A stretch of 64,000 nt of DNA from positions 171,506-235,505 of the forward strand of contig NZ_FOHE01000004.1 of the NCBI RefSeq assembly GCF_900111445.1, written 5' to 3'. Below the pieces are notes generated by a model that worked only from the letters and a program-made list of their open reading frames with translations, had not been told where the DNA came from and did not search any database. A program made the translations under genes and the position numbers. Of the stretch, positions 8,793 through 17,740 are shown in pieces; within the stretch, counting starts at the first letter, position 1, and each line of letters begins with the position of its first letter. The stretch is from Oceanobacillus limi (GTDB taxonomy: Bacteria; Bacillota; Bacilli; Bacillales; Amphibacillaceae).

Positions 8793-9278
8793 ATGAAAGT
8801 TAGAACGTTGGTCATTAATGGACTCATTGCAGCATTATATATTGCTGTATCTGCACTTATTGTTCCTTTTGGATTTACGAATATCCAATTTCGCATTTCC
8901 GAGATGTTTAATCATCTGATCGTTTTTAACAAAAAATATTTTTTCGGAATTGTTATCGGGGTATTTTTGTATAATGTTATGTTCTCACCACTTGGTTGGT
9001 ATGACATGGTGTTCGGAGTTGGACATTCGGTTATCTCATTAGGAATCATTATAGTACTCTCACGTTATATTAAAAATGTACTCATTCTTCTTATAGCGAA
9101 TACGTTGGTATTTTCATTTAATATGTTTATCATTGCTTTTGAACTAAACCTAGCACTTGAATTCCCATTCTTATTCACTTGGTTAACGACTGCTGCTGGA
9201 GAATTAGCTGTTTTGGCAGTAGGTATTCCAATTATGTATGCATTAAACAAACGACTACAGTTTGATAAATTAATTTAA
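8793..9278 (+). CDS. queT: QueT family queuosine-precursor transporter
   Basis: A 161-residue membrane protein with five to six hydrophobic segments, a QueT-type S component of an ECF transporter. Family features include NIQFRISEMFNHL near residue 30 and the terminal KRLQF. It is thought to bring preQ1 or related 7-deazaguanines into the cell for tRNA queuosine synthesis. The preQ1-I riboswitch in its leader supports this strongly. Energising ECF subunits are not in the window and are normally shared. It is a single gene with its own terminator. Confidence 0.92.
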   Translation: MKVRTLVINGLIAALYIAVSALIVPFGFTNIQFRISEMFNHLIVFNKKYFFGIVIGVFLYNVMFSPLGWYDMVFGVGHSVISLGIIIVLSRYIKNVLILLIANTLVFSFNMFIIAFELNLALEFPFLFTWLTTAAGELAVLAVGIPIMYALNKRLQFDKLI

Positions 9279-9305
9279 ATAGTGTTACACGTCTTTTCAC
9301 AAGCC

Positions 9306-9353
9306 AAAAAACTCCACGATCTGCTTCACGTTTTAGCAATCGTGGAGTTTTTC
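9306..9353 (+). terminator. Terminator of queT
   Basis: The 14-bp perfect stem AAAAACTCCACGAT/ATCGTGGAGTTTTT surrounds an 18-nt loop and is followed by T-rich sequence. Confidence 0.9.
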
Positions 9354-9390
9354 TACTATATGACGTGTGCGCTTTATAAGGAAGGTGGAT

Positions 9391-10158
9391 ATGATGATTG
9401 TTCGAGAACGAAAAAAGGAATTTGTGATGATTGAACAACATAACCATGCACAGCTATCAGGAATGATCTTATCCAATTGGAAAAGCACTCTTTTTCAAGG
9501 GGAATCCTATCGTAAATCTGTTGAGCTTGCGAACTACCTACACGACATTGGTTGGAAGGAATTTGATCAGCAGCCCTTCTGGAATGATAAGGTACAAGCA
9601 CCTTATACATTTTCCGACTTCCCAATCCATCCTAAGATTGTTCTTTATCAACACGGCATCAATGAAGTCGAAAAAAGAGATCTGTATGCAGCCCTTTTAT
9701 GTAGCGAGCATTACAAACGATTTCTGATACAGCATACTTCTATAGAAGCTCAGTCATTTGTTAACGAAGAGAACCGCAGGCAACAATGTATTAGGCATAG
9801 ACTTGAAAACGTAGACAAAGACCTGTTCGATTTCCATTACCGCTTACTTCAATTTGGGGATAACCTATCTTTGTATCTTTGTTTAAATGAACCTGGAGTC
9901 ACCAATCAAGATATCCATCCCTTTTTCAAAAATGGAATTCCACTTCCAGAAGGAATAACAACTAACTCACACCTAGAATTAACTTGGACAGATGAAAATA
10001 CGGTTTCACTTCAGGACTTCCCATTTGAACAACCATTTACAGTAACCATCAAGCAAAAGATAGTAAACAAAGATGAAATAGCAAAGAAAGGATTGATACA
10101 AGCCTATCAGGAAGAAGCAATGGAAGAATTCCCTGTACAACTTATCCCCTATAATTAA
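9391..10158 (+). CDS. DUF3891 family protein
   Basis: A protein of about 255 residues matching the DUF3891 family of Bacillaceae. Conserved His/Asp pairs resemble an HD-type metal site: EQHNHAQLSG near the start, LANYLHDIGWKEFD, and CSEHYKRF. The start is moved to the ATG pair 9391/9394 because AAGGAAGGTGG ends only a few bases upstream; the longer reading from GTG 9367 would put the ribosome binding site inside the gene. Metal-dependent phosphohydrolase activity is a structural guess, and no function is established. It is monocistronic with a terminator after it. Confidence 0.8.
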   Translation: MMIVRERKKEFVMIEQHNHAQLSGMILSNWKSTLFQGESYRKSVELANYLHDIGWKEFDQQPFWNDKVQAPYTFSDFPIHPKIVLYQHGINEVEKRDLYAALLCSEHYKRFLIQHTSIEAQSFVNEENRRQQCIRHRLENVDKDLFDFHYRLLQFGDNLSLYLCLNEPGVTNQDIHPFFKNGIPLPEGITTNSHLELTWTDENTVSLQDFPFEQPFTVTIKQKIVNKDEIAKKGLIQAYQEEAMEEFPVQLIPYN

Positions 10159-10174
10159 CTTAGCTAACTAAATT

Positions 10175-10200
10175 AAAAAATCACCCCATGGGTGATTTTT
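10175..10200. terminator. Bidirectional terminator
   Basis: The stem AAAAATCACCC/GGGTGATTTTT (10176-10186 with 10190-10200) separates the convergent DUF3891 and acyltransferase genes. Confidence 0.9.
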
Positions 10201-10794
10201 CTACATCTTATTCAATCTTTCTTGTAAGTTTATAAATTCTTCATTAATACGAGTCATCATAAGTTCCATCGCTTCTTTTTTTGATTCAGCATCTGGTAAA
10301 TGAATTGGTTCACCATAAATAAGCTTCGGCTTCACTCGTTTAAATAAATCACTAAAATTATTCGGCCCAACATAGGCAGCCGGGATAATTGGCACCTTTG
10401 AGTTGGCAGCTATCGTTACAGCTCCTCTTTTCAATGGTACTTCTTCACTCGTTCGCGTTCCACTTGGAAAGATGCCAACAACTTTTCCTTCTTTTAACAG
10501 TCGACGAGGTATTTTTATTGTACTTGGTCCTGGATTTTCGCGATCAACTGGAAAGGCATGTAAGCTTTCCATCAGCCACTTTAGAAAACGAGATTGAAAG
10601 AGCTCTTTTTTCGCCATATAATGAATTTTCGTTGGCAATGTAGCAATACCTAACCACAGGATGTCAACCCACCCCGTATGCGTACAGGCTATCACATAAC
10701 CACCGGAATCAGGTAAGTTTTCTTTTTGATACACTTTTATTCTGCCAAATAAACTTAATATCATTTTCAGAACATTAGCCGCAAAATTGTACAT
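10201..10794 (-). CDS. plsC: 1-acyl-sn-glycerol-3-phosphate acyltransferase (PlsC family)
   Basis: A 197-residue membrane-associated acyltransferase. The HX4D catalytic motif is CTHTGWVDIL near residue 38, and the substrate-binding motif FPSGTRTSEE lies near residue 110. A hydrophobic N-terminus serves as membrane anchor. It would transfer an acyl chain to lysophosphatidic acid in phospholipid synthesis. The ATG follows AAAGGAG at 9 bp. The length is typical for short bacterial PlsC proteins. It is single, so which of possibly several PlsC paralogs it represents is unknown. Confidence 0.9.
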   Translation of the reverse strand: MYNFAANVLKMILSLFGRIKVYQKENLPDSGGYVIACTHTGWVDILWLGIATLPTKIHYMAKKELFQSRFLKWLMESLHAFPVDRENPGPSTIKIPRRLLKEGKVVGIFPSGTRTSEEVPLKRGAVTIAANSKVPIIPAAYVGPNNFSDLFKRVKPKLIYGEPIHLPDAESKKEAMELMMTRINEEFINLQERLNKM

Positions 10795-10986
10795 GTGCTA
10801 TGTCTCCTTTTTGAATCACTTCAATTTCTAGTTATTTATATTTTACCATAAAGTATTAGAACCTAGTACTAATTTTTGTAACAAACTTCTATTTCTAAAG
10901 CAACTTGGTGTTCGGAAGTCTTAACAGTCACAACCTTCGTTCTAATTAAACATTCAACGGGATATTCAACATCCCTTTTCTGTTAT

Positions 10987-11018
10987 GAAAAAAAGAAAAG
11001 CTAGCTGCAGCTTTTCTC
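10987..11018 (-). terminator. Terminator of the mscS-like gene
   Basis: On the minus strand, the stem AGAAAAGCT/AGCTTTTCT (11017-11009 with 11002-10994) is followed by a run of T residues. It lies directly after the channel gene's stop. Confidence 0.85.
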
Positions 11019-11026
11019 TCATCGTA

Positions 11027-12124
11027 TTAGGAATCTTCTTTCATCCGCAAACCGTTTTGGTGATCCGAATCGGAATCTACATAAAGTCTTCTACTTGGAA
11101 CAGCAATTTGAACACTTTCTTGTTCAAGAATATCTAAAATTTTCATATTAATTTCTTCTCTAACCTTCAAGTATTCTCCCCAAACTATTGTACTTGTGAA
11201 AAAGTAAAGGAAGATCTCTACTCCGTTCTCTTTATACTGATTAAAGTTTACAAAAATTGTTTCCGGATGAACTCCTTCATGTTGATGAAGTAAATCATTT
11301 ATCTGTTGAACAACACGTTCAATTTTGGAAGTAGGCGTATCATATGTAAGTGTAATATTGAATGAAATTTGCCTTTTTCCCATCTGGCTCCAGTTGGTGA
11401 TGGATTCATCTGCAAGTCTTGCATTAGGAACGGTTACAAGCGCATCAGCAAATGTCCGAATACGAGTACTACGGAACGTAATATCCTCAACGGTTCCCTC
11501 TACACTAGGTGTCATAATCCAGTCACCGATTGTAAATGGTTTCTCCGTAATAATCACAATTCCACCGAACATATTGGACAGGGCATCTTTTGCTGCTAAG
11601 GATACCGCTAAACCACCTAGCCCCATCCCTGCAATCAATCCATCAATATTATAGCCAAATTCCTGGATAATGACTGTGAAGCTTATCGCTATAATGATAA
11701 CTTGTAATGCTCGAGACAATAGTGGAATTAATATTTCATCAATATGAATATCTGTTTTTTCATTAATTTGTCTAAAAATATGCGAGGATGTTGATGCCAG
11801 CTGAAATAATCCCCACGTTACTAACACTACCGCTAAAACATGAATGATTTTTTCAAATGTACCATCTGCCTGTGGCTGGAAATATGGGTAATAACGGACT
11901 GCAAAGTAAACACCTAAAATGATAAATACCCATTGGACCGGCTTTTCAAAAGCTAATAATATATTATTTAAAATTGTACTTCTTGTTTTCGTCACGAGTC
12001 GTAAGATGATTGCAAAGATATACTTCGTAAAAATCTTTCGAAATAACAAGAAAAGCAGGAAAATCCCTACTGCAATTCCCACATCAATTAAATGATCATA
12101 TGATAATAAAAATTCCCAATCCAT
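11027..12124 (-). CDS. MscS family small-conductance mechanosensitive channel
   Basis: A 365-residue membrane protein with four or five N-terminal transmembrane segments. The MscS pore helix and beta domain follow: GLIAGMGLGGLAVSLAAKDALSNMFGG near residues 165-190, then the VEDITFRSTRIRTF segment. The Gly/Ala-rich pore-lining helix is intact. Such channels open under membrane tension and release solutes after hypo-osmotic shock, which suits a halotolerant host. The charged C-terminus ends in a short Ser/Asp/His-rich tail. The start follows AGGAGG at 9 bp. It resembles YkuT-type channels of bacilli. Confidence 0.9.
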   Translation of the reverse strand: MDWEFLLSYDHLIDVGIAVGIFLLFLLFRKIFTKYIFAIILRLVTKTRSTILNNILLAFEKPVQWVFIILGVYFAVRYYPYFQPQADGTFEKIIHVLAVVLVTWGLFQLASTSSHIFRQINEKTDIHIDEILIPLLSRALQVIIIAISFTVIIQEFGYNIDGLIAGMGLGGLAVSLAAKDALSNMFGGIVIITEKPFTIGDWIMTPSVEGTVEDITFRSTRIRTFADALVTVPNARLADESITNWSQMGKRQISFNITLTYDTPTSKIERVVQQINDLLHQHEGVHPETIFVNFNQYKENGVEIFLYFFTSTIVWGEYLKVREEINMKILDILEQESVQIAVPSRRLYVDSDSDHQNGLRMKEDS

Positions 12125-12213
12125 TATGTCAATCCTCCTGACTAGAATATATCATACCATACTCCTCTAGTGTGTGATAATTTCTAGTCCTTTTCCCGCA
12201 ATTCTTTATGTAT

Positions 12214-12240
12214 AGAGCCTTAACATTTCAAAAGGCTCTT
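12214..12240 (-). terminator. Weak hairpin after the small-protein genes
   Basis: The inverted repeat AGAGCCT/AGGCTCT (12214-12220 with 12233-12239) lies just beyond the stop of the first small ORF. The T tract is poor, so termination is uncertain. Confidence 0.4.
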
Positions 12241-12246
12241 TCATAA

Positions 12247-12423
12247 TTAGCTAGCTTTACGTACACGAAAGAATGGAATAGATAAGTGCTTTTTCGTTGC
12301 TTTATTCGTTTTCTGTTGTTTATACTCCGTAGGTTCATTTTCCTTTTTCGAATACGACATTCGTTGCAGCTGCTCCCTTTTTGCATTAACAAAGCTTTTT
12401 CGGATTTCCAATTCATAATACAT
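12247..12423 (-). CDS. Small basic protein of unknown function (58 aa)
   Basis: A short ORF starting at ATG 12423, 8 bases after a consensus AAAGGAGG. It encodes 58 residues beginning MYYELEIRKSFVNAKREQL and ending FFRVRKAS, very rich in Lys, Arg and Gln. There is no signal peptide, no membrane segment and no Cys. A second small ORF of similar make-up lies 93 bp upstream on the same strand, also with a perfect ribosome binding site, and the two may be diverged duplicates. The optimal initiation signal and the pairing are the evidence that it is real. I do not recognise the family. Confidence 0.65.
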   Translation of the reverse strand: MYYELEIRKSFVNAKREQLQRMSYSKKENEPTEYKQQKTNKATKKHLSIPFFRVRKAS

Positions 12424-12516
12424 TCCTTTTTCCTCCTTTATTTGACACTCAACATCCGTATCATATGCGCACGGAAATTATTCGTTCCAACTTTTTCACC
12501 TTAGAATAAGCCGGTA

Positions 12517-12684
12517 CTAGCTCACTTTTCTTTTATAGAAATGTAATAACGACTCTTGAATGGACTTTTTTTGTTTAGGTGATTTTTTCGCTTTTACAAG
12601 CCTTTGATATGACGCATCCTTTCTCATATTTTCCATACGATTTTCAGCTATGCTTTTATAAACATCAATTTGATAATTCATCAT
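12517..12684 (-). CDS. Small basic protein of unknown function (55 aa)
   Basis: An ORF of 55 residues (MMNYQIDVYKSIAENRM at the N-terminus, FYKRKVS at the C-terminus). The initiating ATG at 12684 (or 12681) is preceded by GAGGAGGAG. Like its neighbour at 12247-12423, it opens with Tyr and acidic residues, has an amphipathic middle and ends in a Lys/Arg-rich tail. Nucleic-acid or membrane-surface binding would suit such a composition, but nothing more can be concluded. The two genes are probably co-transcribed on the minus strand. Confidence 0.65.
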   Translation of the reverse strand: MMNYQIDVYKSIAENRMENMRKDASYQRLVKAKKSPKQKKSIQESLLHFYKRKVS

Positions 12685-12774
12685 GTACTTCTCCTCCTCG
12701 GTTTGTTATCTTACACTTCTTATCATACTGTCTAAAACTCTTACCGTCGCCGGCTTTTCGACTGAATTTCGCAC

Positions 12775-12806
12775 ACAAAAAACCCCTACTACTTCTGTAG
12801 GGGTCC
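12775..12806 (-). terminator. Terminator of the gluzincin-like gene
   Basis: On the minus strand, the stem ACCCCTAC/GTAGGGGT is followed by TTTTTT. It lies 45 bp after the stop of the gene ending at 12851. Confidence 0.85.
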
Positions 12807-12850
12807 TCCTTCTTGAGACTGATAAACATGCTAATGAAAACCAATAATTA

Positions 12851-13687
12851 TTAAAATTGCGCCAACCATTCTTCTACTTCATGAAAAAAAGATGGATTTT
12901 CTTTCCATGATAATAATGCTCCTAATTCACCTTTGCGATGTACAAATTCCTGAAACATTGCGTCAGCGATATAGTAAGCTAACCTTGTATGGCCAAATCT
13001 AGTACCTCCATTTATGGAAAACCACTCTTTAAATACAGTCCTCGGATCTTCTAAAATGTCTGATTTAAAACTACGAATGATTTCGTTTTTATGTTGATTT
13101 GCAAAATCAAGCCAATCATCCCCTTCATTATTATAAGAAAAGTAAACGGAAGACTTTAAATCTGGAATAACCTGCCTAGAAAAGTGGGTTGCTGCCCCTT
13201 CTTGTAATAACCAAATATAAGGATGCTCCCATTGCATTCGTTTCCAATCTATCTGATACCGGTCGGAAAAGATATTATGTGAGGCATGCCCAAATTCATG
13301 GGCAATAATAACCCGTAATGGTTCTTGTTCGGAAGGTAACCTTTCCAACGAAAAGGTAATGTCGGGAATAATTTGTCGATGCGTGTAAGCATTGGATCCA
13401 TAGGCACCAACGATCAAATTAACGTCGATAGGAAATGTCAATTTGTATCTTGTTTTATACTCATTGATCACATACTTCAATTCTTTCTGTATACGAAAGT
13501 GTACTTTCTTAATCGTAGCCTGATCGCTAGGATAACGCTTCATTGCTTTTATTAATCGTTCATCCGTGTTTTGACAATGATTCGCAAAATAAGCATCAAA
13601 TATCGTAGGGTATTTTTTATAATAATTTCTTAGGTTTTCTAACGTATACTCCTGCGGAAAATCTGGGTATGTATCAATAATTTGCAT
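12851..13687 (-). CDS. Putative zinc metallopeptidase (gluzincin-like)
   Basis: A protein of about 278 residues with the zinc motif HEFGH in VIIAHEFGHASHNIF, near residue 135, and a downstream Glu in WLLQEGAATHF about 35 residues later. That HExxH + E layout is the gluzincin plan. No signal peptide is seen, so it is probably cytoplasmic. The start is set at the ATG at 13687 because AAAGAGGGGGG lies just before it; the in-frame ATG at 13714 lies upstream of that site. Similar predicted Zn-dependent proteases in Bacillaceae are uncharacterised. The gene has its own terminator. Confidence 0.72.
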   Translation of the reverse strand: MQIIDTYPDFPQEYTLENLRNYYKKYPTIFDAYFANHCQNTDERLIKAMKRYPSDQATIKKVHFRIQKELKYVINEYKTRYKLTFPIDVNLIVGAYGSNAYTHRQIIPDITFSLERLPSEQEPLRVIIAHEFGHASHNIFSDRYQIDWKRMQWEHPYIWLLQEGAATHFSRQVIPDLKSSVYFSYNNEGDDWLDFANQHKNEIIRSFKSDILEDPRTVFKEWFSINGGTRFGHTRLAYYIADAMFQEFVHRKGELGALLSWKENPSFFHEVEEWLAQF

Positions 13688-13847
13688 AAAAATCCCCCCT
13701 CTTTCCATATCCATTCGCTATCCATTATAAAAACTCCTCCAAATTTTTGGTATTAAAGTTGATTATTTTTTACCGTGTATGGGCAATTTAATGGTAGTAA
13801 ATTTTAAGGGTTTACAATAAGGAAATATAAATAAAAGGATGGTTTAC

Positions 13848-15473
13848 ATGTCTGAAGATAAAAAGAATAACAGGAAAGAAACGAATATTGAACATGACGA
13901 TACTTTAACTACAAGACAGGGACACCCTGTAACCAACAACCAAAACATTCGTACTGTCGGGAATCGTGGTCCTGCAACGTTAGAAAACTATGATTTCATT
14001 GAAAAAATCAGTCACTTTGATCGTGAAAAAGTTCCCGAAAGAATTGTTCATGCCCGTGGTGCTGGTGCGCACGGTTATTTTGAAACATATGGAACCGCTG
14101 GAGATGAACCCATTTCTAAATATACCAGGGCTAAAGTGTTTCAAGAAAAAGGAAAACAAACTCCAGTATTTGTTCGTTTCTCCACGGTTGTTCACGGAAA
14201 TCATTCCCCGGAAACTGTTCGTGATCCACGTGGGTTTGCAGTAAAATTTTATACCGAAGACGGTAATTGGGATTTGGTCGGAAACAACCTGAAAATCTTC
14301 TTTATTCGCGATGCAATGAAGTTTCCTGACATGATTCATGCGTTTCGCCCAGATCCTGTAACCAATGTTCAAAATCCGGAACGCTTTTTTGATTTCTGTG
14401 CAAATTCACCAGAATCATTTCATATGGTCACGTTTGTTTACTCCCCATGGGGAATCCCTGCTAACTACCGAATGATGCAGGGATCAGGTGTCAACACATA
14501 CAAGTGGGTTAATAGTGAAGGAAAAGCAGTGCTTGTTAAATACCACTGGGAACCAAAACAAGGAATTAAAAACTTAACCGTAAAAGAAGCAGAAGAAATT
14601 CAAGGGAAGAATTTCAACCATGCAACCCAAGATTTATATGAAGCCATTGAACGTGGTGAATATCCAGAATGGGAACTATTTGTTCAAATCATGGAGGATG
14701 GTCCCCACCCAGAATTAGACTTTGATCCACTCGATGATACAAAACTATGGCCAGAAGACCAATTCCCTTGGTTACCAGTAGGAAAAATGGTATTAAACAA
14801 AAATCCTGAGAACTATCATACGGAAGTTGAGCAAGCTGCTTTTGGTACAGGAGTATTAGTAGATGGCTTAGATTTCTCCGATGATAAAATGCTACAAGGA
14901 CGTACGTTTTCTTACTCTGACACCCAACGATATCGTGTAGGAGCAAACTATTTACAACTACCAATCAACGCTGCCAAGAAACGCGTGGCAACAAATCAAG
15001 AAGGTGGACAATTACGATACGAAAACGATAAGGCACCAGATCAAAATCCTCATGTCAATTACGAACCATCTATCTTGGGTGGTTTGAAGGAAGCGGAACA
15101 AACTGGCAAGGAACATACTCCACAAGTGGAAGGAAACCTTGTTCGCGAATCCATTGATCGACAAAGCAATACCAAACAAGCAGGCGAAACCTATCGCCAA
15201 TTTGAACAATGGGAAAAAGATGAATTAATTAATAACCTTGTTGGTGATCTTTCTCAATGCGATAAACGCCTTCAAGATAAAATGATCGCTCTTGCAGAAG
15301 AAGCAGACGAAGAATATGGTCGTCGCCTACGAGAAGGCCTAGAGCAAAAGAACAAAGAAATGGGTAATATGGAAATGGAAGTCGGCGAGGAAATGCACCC
15401 TCTTGGAGCAAAAGATGCGCATAAAGCGGTAAAGGATGCTGTTGAAAAAGGGCATGATGCCCAACCGTATTAA
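13848..15473 (+). CDS. Heme catalase
   Basis: A catalase of about 541 residues. Active-site His is in [13 protein letters not shown], the distal Asn in [13 protein letters not shown], and the proximal heme Tyr in [17 protein letters not shown]-type core segments follow. The C-terminal extension past the core (about residues 480-541) is rich in Glu/Lys and ends in KGHDAQPY; total length is close to B. subtilis KatX rather than the shorter KatA. ATG 13848 is chosen because the ribosome binding site AAAAGGA directly abuts the upstream ATG 13839. It breaks down hydrogen peroxide in the cytoplasm, or possibly in the spore if KatX-like. No clear PerR or sigma-B site could be defined upstream. Confidence 0.93.
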   Translation: MSEDKKNNRKETNIEHDDTLTTRQGHPVTNNQNIRTVGNRGPATLENYDFIEKISHFDREKVPERIVHARGAGAHGYFETYGTAGDEPISKYTRAKVFQEKGKQTPVFVRFSTVVHGNHSPETVRDPRGFAVKFYTEDGNWDLVGNNLKIFFIRDAMKFPDMIHAFRPDPVTNVQNPERFFDFCANSPESFHMVTFVYSPWGIPANYRMMQGSGVNTYKWVNSEGKAVLVKYHWEPKQGIKNLTVKEAEEIQGKNFNHATQDLYEAIERGEYPEWELFVQIMEDGPHPELDFDPLDDTKLWPEDQFPWLPVGKMVLNKNPENYHTEVEQAAFGTGVLVDGLDFSDDKMLQGRTFSYSDTQRYRVGANYLQLPINAAKKRVATNQEGGQLRYENDKAPDQNPHVNYEPSILGGLKEAEQTGKEHTPQVEGNLVRESIDRQSNTKQAGETYRQFEQWEKDELINNLVGDLSQCDKRLQDKMIALAEEADEEYGRRLREGLEQKNKEMGNMEMEVGEEMHPLGAKDAHKAVKDAVEKGHDAQPY

Positions 15474-15897
15474 TAATGAAGGGGTATCTAGTCCTTGCTA
15501 ATAATTATCAATGTGCAACCATACCCAATAGAAATTCAAACTACGGATGCCCTCTCGATCCTTATTCCGCCTTTTTTGTCGTAACAATAGCGATTTCGGT
15601 CAATTACCCTTAGTTTAAAATCGTTTTTTCTAACAACAAACGCTTGGATAAATTATTATCCAAGCGTTTTTATCCTATTTTAGTTGTTATTTTACTTACC
15701 AATGCCAGCTATAAAAAATCAAAGAAGTGATATAATGTAGTTGAACATTTTGCATATTTAGTTCATGAACTGACGAAGCAGGTTAGGAGTCAGTTTAAGA
15801 AGGATATTTTCTATTTTTAGCGAATTAATTCAAACATATCAAGTCAAGAACAAGAATACAGGGTATTGAAATAACAGGTACATAGGAGGTATGAGAT
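15474..15897 (+). other. Intergenic region after catalase
   Basis: A 424-bp stretch without a convincing gene. It contains the catalase terminator (15636-15672). A leader of about 220 bp then precedes the VOC gene, with an inverted ACTGAC...GTCAGT pair (about 15769-15795) and a good AGGAGG ribosome binding site. No known riboswitch pattern was recognised. Confidence 0.5.
15636..15672 (+). terminator. Terminator downstream of catalase
   Basis: The 13-bp stem AAACGCTTGGATA/TATCCAAGCGTTT (15638-15650 with 15657-15669) is followed by T residues. Confidence 0.85.
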
Positions 15898-16335
15898 ATG
15901 AAGATCACTAGAATCGATCATGTGGGTATAATTGTCAATGACCTTCCAGCCGCGAAAAAATTTTTTATTGACTTTGGCCTTGAAATGCTAGGGGAAGGAG
16001 AAGTGGAAGGCGAGTGGGTAGAGCGGATAATAGGGCTTCAAAACGTTAAAGAGGAAGTTGTAATGTTGCGAACTCCAGACGGCGAGGCAAATATAGAACT
16101 AGTTAAATTTCACACGCCATCAGACGAAAATGGGATTCAGCGTTCGTTGGCAAATACTCTCGGTATCCGGCATATTGCCTTTGCTGTTGAAGATATTGAG
16201 GCCCTTGTTGCCAAGTTAAATAAGAATGGCGCGGAACTTATTGGTGAGATACAAAACTATAAAAACACTTATAAATTATGTTATGTTCGTGGGCCAGAAG
16301 GAATTATTTTAGAGTTGGCGGAGCAAATAAAATAA
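15898..16335 (+). CDS. VOC family protein, methylmalonyl-CoA epimerase-like
   Basis: A 145-residue single-chain VOC protein. The N-terminal ITRIDHVGIIVNDLPAAKKF carries the first metal His, GIRHIAFAVEDIEAL the second, and the C-terminal PEGIILELAEQ the Glu ligand. The layout fits methylmalonyl-CoA epimerase or glyoxalase, but no mutase or carboxylase genes adjoin it, so the substrate stays open. The ATG follows AGGAGG at about 9 bp. It is monocistronic with a terminator about 145 bp downstream. Confidence 0.8.
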   Translation: MKITRIDHVGIIVNDLPAAKKFFIDFGLEMLGEGEVEGEWVERIIGLQNVKEEVVMLRTPDGEANIELVKFHTPSDENGIQRSLANTLGIRHIAFAVEDIEALVAKLNKNGAELIGEIQNYKNTYKLCYVRGPEGIILELAEQIK

Positions 16336-16479
16336 ATTAAGATAATTAATAGGTATCGAGCAGATAATTGTTGAGCTTTGACATATCACCAGTGCATAAG
16401 TAATCACGTGGATCTGTTTCATTAAAGTTGTTCCTTTAACGGGGCTTTAATGAGAGAAGCAACATGCCAGATTAAAGTA

Positions 16480-16523
16480 AAAAAAAGCTGGAGGTTTGAA
16501 TGAACCATCCTCAAGCTTTTTTT
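16480..16523 (+). terminator. Terminator-like hairpin
   Basis: An A-rich arm AAAAAAGCT with GGAGG pairs with CCTC and AAGCTTTTTTT across an interrupted stem, ending in a T run. It lies downstream of the VOC gene. A second hairpin ATTAAAG/CTTTAAT precedes it at about 16422-16451. The rest of 16336-16637 shows nothing else. Confidence 0.7.
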
Positions 16524-16637
16524 GCTATTACAATTAATTTTTATAATGCTAATTCGTATGTTATTTAACCTGCATTTTTAGACTTTTCTCCACGTTATCA
16601 AAACTACTTCAGTTTTCTACCTTTACCTATTTAATGC

Positions 16638-16934
16638 TTAATGATGGTGACCCATTTTCGGATTGGTAATTACCATTTCTTCTTGTGGAACATAGAAGTA
16701 CTGTATCCAGATACCATCTAGATATTCATTGCCTTTTTCAAGGATAATATCAATATCCTTATCTGTATGCACGACTTCATCTTGTTCTGTTGGAGTATCT
16801 AGCTCTATATCGTAATGGGCATGATCTCCATGAATATGCGTTACATAAACACGTATCATTTTCCCTTCTGCTTCTTCACTATCAAGCATTTTCTTCAGTA
16901 CTTTAGCTGCATTTCGATTTATTTTACATTTCAT
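16638..16934 (-). CDS. HesB/IscA-like fold protein lacking the usual cysteines
   Basis: A 98-residue protein resembling the A-type iron-sulfur carrier fold: MKCKINRNAAKVLKKML at the start, a central beta-rich part, and IQYFYVPQEEMVITNP near the end. The three Cys that bind clusters in IscA/SufA are missing; the only Cys is Cys3. It is instead His-rich, with THIHGDHAHYD around residue 32 and a terminal GHHH. It may bind a metal other than an Fe-S cluster, or it may be a YneR-type HesB relative. The start follows AGGAG at 8 bp. Medium confidence in family, no function known. Confidence 0.6.
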   Translation of the reverse strand: MKCKINRNAAKVLKKMLDSEEAEGKMIRVYVTHIHGDHAHYDIELDTPTEQDEVVHTDKDIDIILEKGNEYLDGIWIQYFYVPQEEMVITNPKMGHHH

Positions 16935-16995
16935 TTTGCTGACTCCTATCTTATAGATTCCTTTCTATTGTTCCACTTTCAAATGGAGAATACAA

Positions 16996-17718
16996 TTAAT
17001 AATCCTTGGGAGCCTCTTTTATCAGACGAAGTCGATACGCATTCATGGCAGTCTCCCCAAGTTGATCCAAGAGATTGTAATTGGCATATGCTCCAACAAT
17101 CGCGCCAAAACCTGGGATTAGCTGTAGCATTTTCACAAAATCAATATAGTCTCGATATTCTTGCTGAAACACTCGCCAATCCATATCGACAAGCTTTTCT
17201 TTTTGTTCCTCCCAATTATCAATGATAAAAAATGTTTCTCTACGTTTTTCATCATTGGAAAATGCGAGTTGAAAAACATGTAGAATGAATAACCTTTCCT
17301 CATAGCTATCCGTATTATAGCCGTATACGGCTGCTGCATCGAATAAAAACTTCATCTTAATTGATAATAATAATGGGAAATCAGCCAAACCAAGAAAAAT
17401 TCCACCTGCCCCTGTACCAGCACCTTCAACAGTTGCGGTTTTACGATACGCAGCTAATTTCTCCTTCACTAACTCATCCCGCTCGTAAAGACTCATTCCA
17501 ATCTGTTGCTTTTTGGTTGTTATATTGGATCCGACTAATGTAGCCTTTACCATGTTCTTAATACCTTCGGTGATAACATGATGCGCTTTATCTGGAATCA
17601 TACCATTCACTTTGTCTTGGGCTTTTTTTGACAAGTTTTTAATTAAACCTGAACGCTTTAATATCTTCCTTCTCCAAACCTCCACCTCATCAAAAACCAT
17701 ACGCTCATAATCATTCAA
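16996..17718 (-). CDS. EcsC family protein
   Basis: A 240-residue EcsC-domain protein. The family pattern is visible in GAGTGAGGIFLGLADFPLLLSIKMKFL near residue 100 and in the closing LIPGFGAIVGAYANYNLLDQLGETAMNAYR. It has hydrophobic patches but no clear signal peptide. The start is read as TTG 17718 behind GGGGGTGA; an ATG at 17700 is an alternative. In B. subtilis, ecsC lies with the ecsAB transporter; here it stands alone. Its biochemical role is unknown. Confidence 0.8.
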   Translation of the reverse strand: MNDYERMVFDEVEVWRRKILKRSGLIKNLSKKAQDKVNGMIPDKAHHVITEGIKNMVKATLVGSNITTKKQQIGMSLYERDELVKEKLAAYRKTATVEGAGTGAGGIFLGLADFPLLLSIKMKFLFDAAAVYGYNTDSYEERLFILHVFQLAFSNDEKRRETFFIIDNWEEQKEKLVDMDWRVFQQEYRDYIDFVKMLQLIPGFGAIVGAYANYNLLDQLGETAMNAYRLRLIKEAPKDY

Positions 17719-17740
17719 ACACCCTCACCCCCTCACAAAT

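Noticed and set aside
15674..15897. T-box or other leader RNA before the VOC gene
   Set aside because: No T-box sequence (AGGGTGGNACCGCG) or terminator/antiterminator pair is present.
16815..17225. 136-codon plus-strand frame
   Set aside because: It lies antisense across the HesB-like and EcsC genes, has no ribosome binding site and reads as an antisense shadow.
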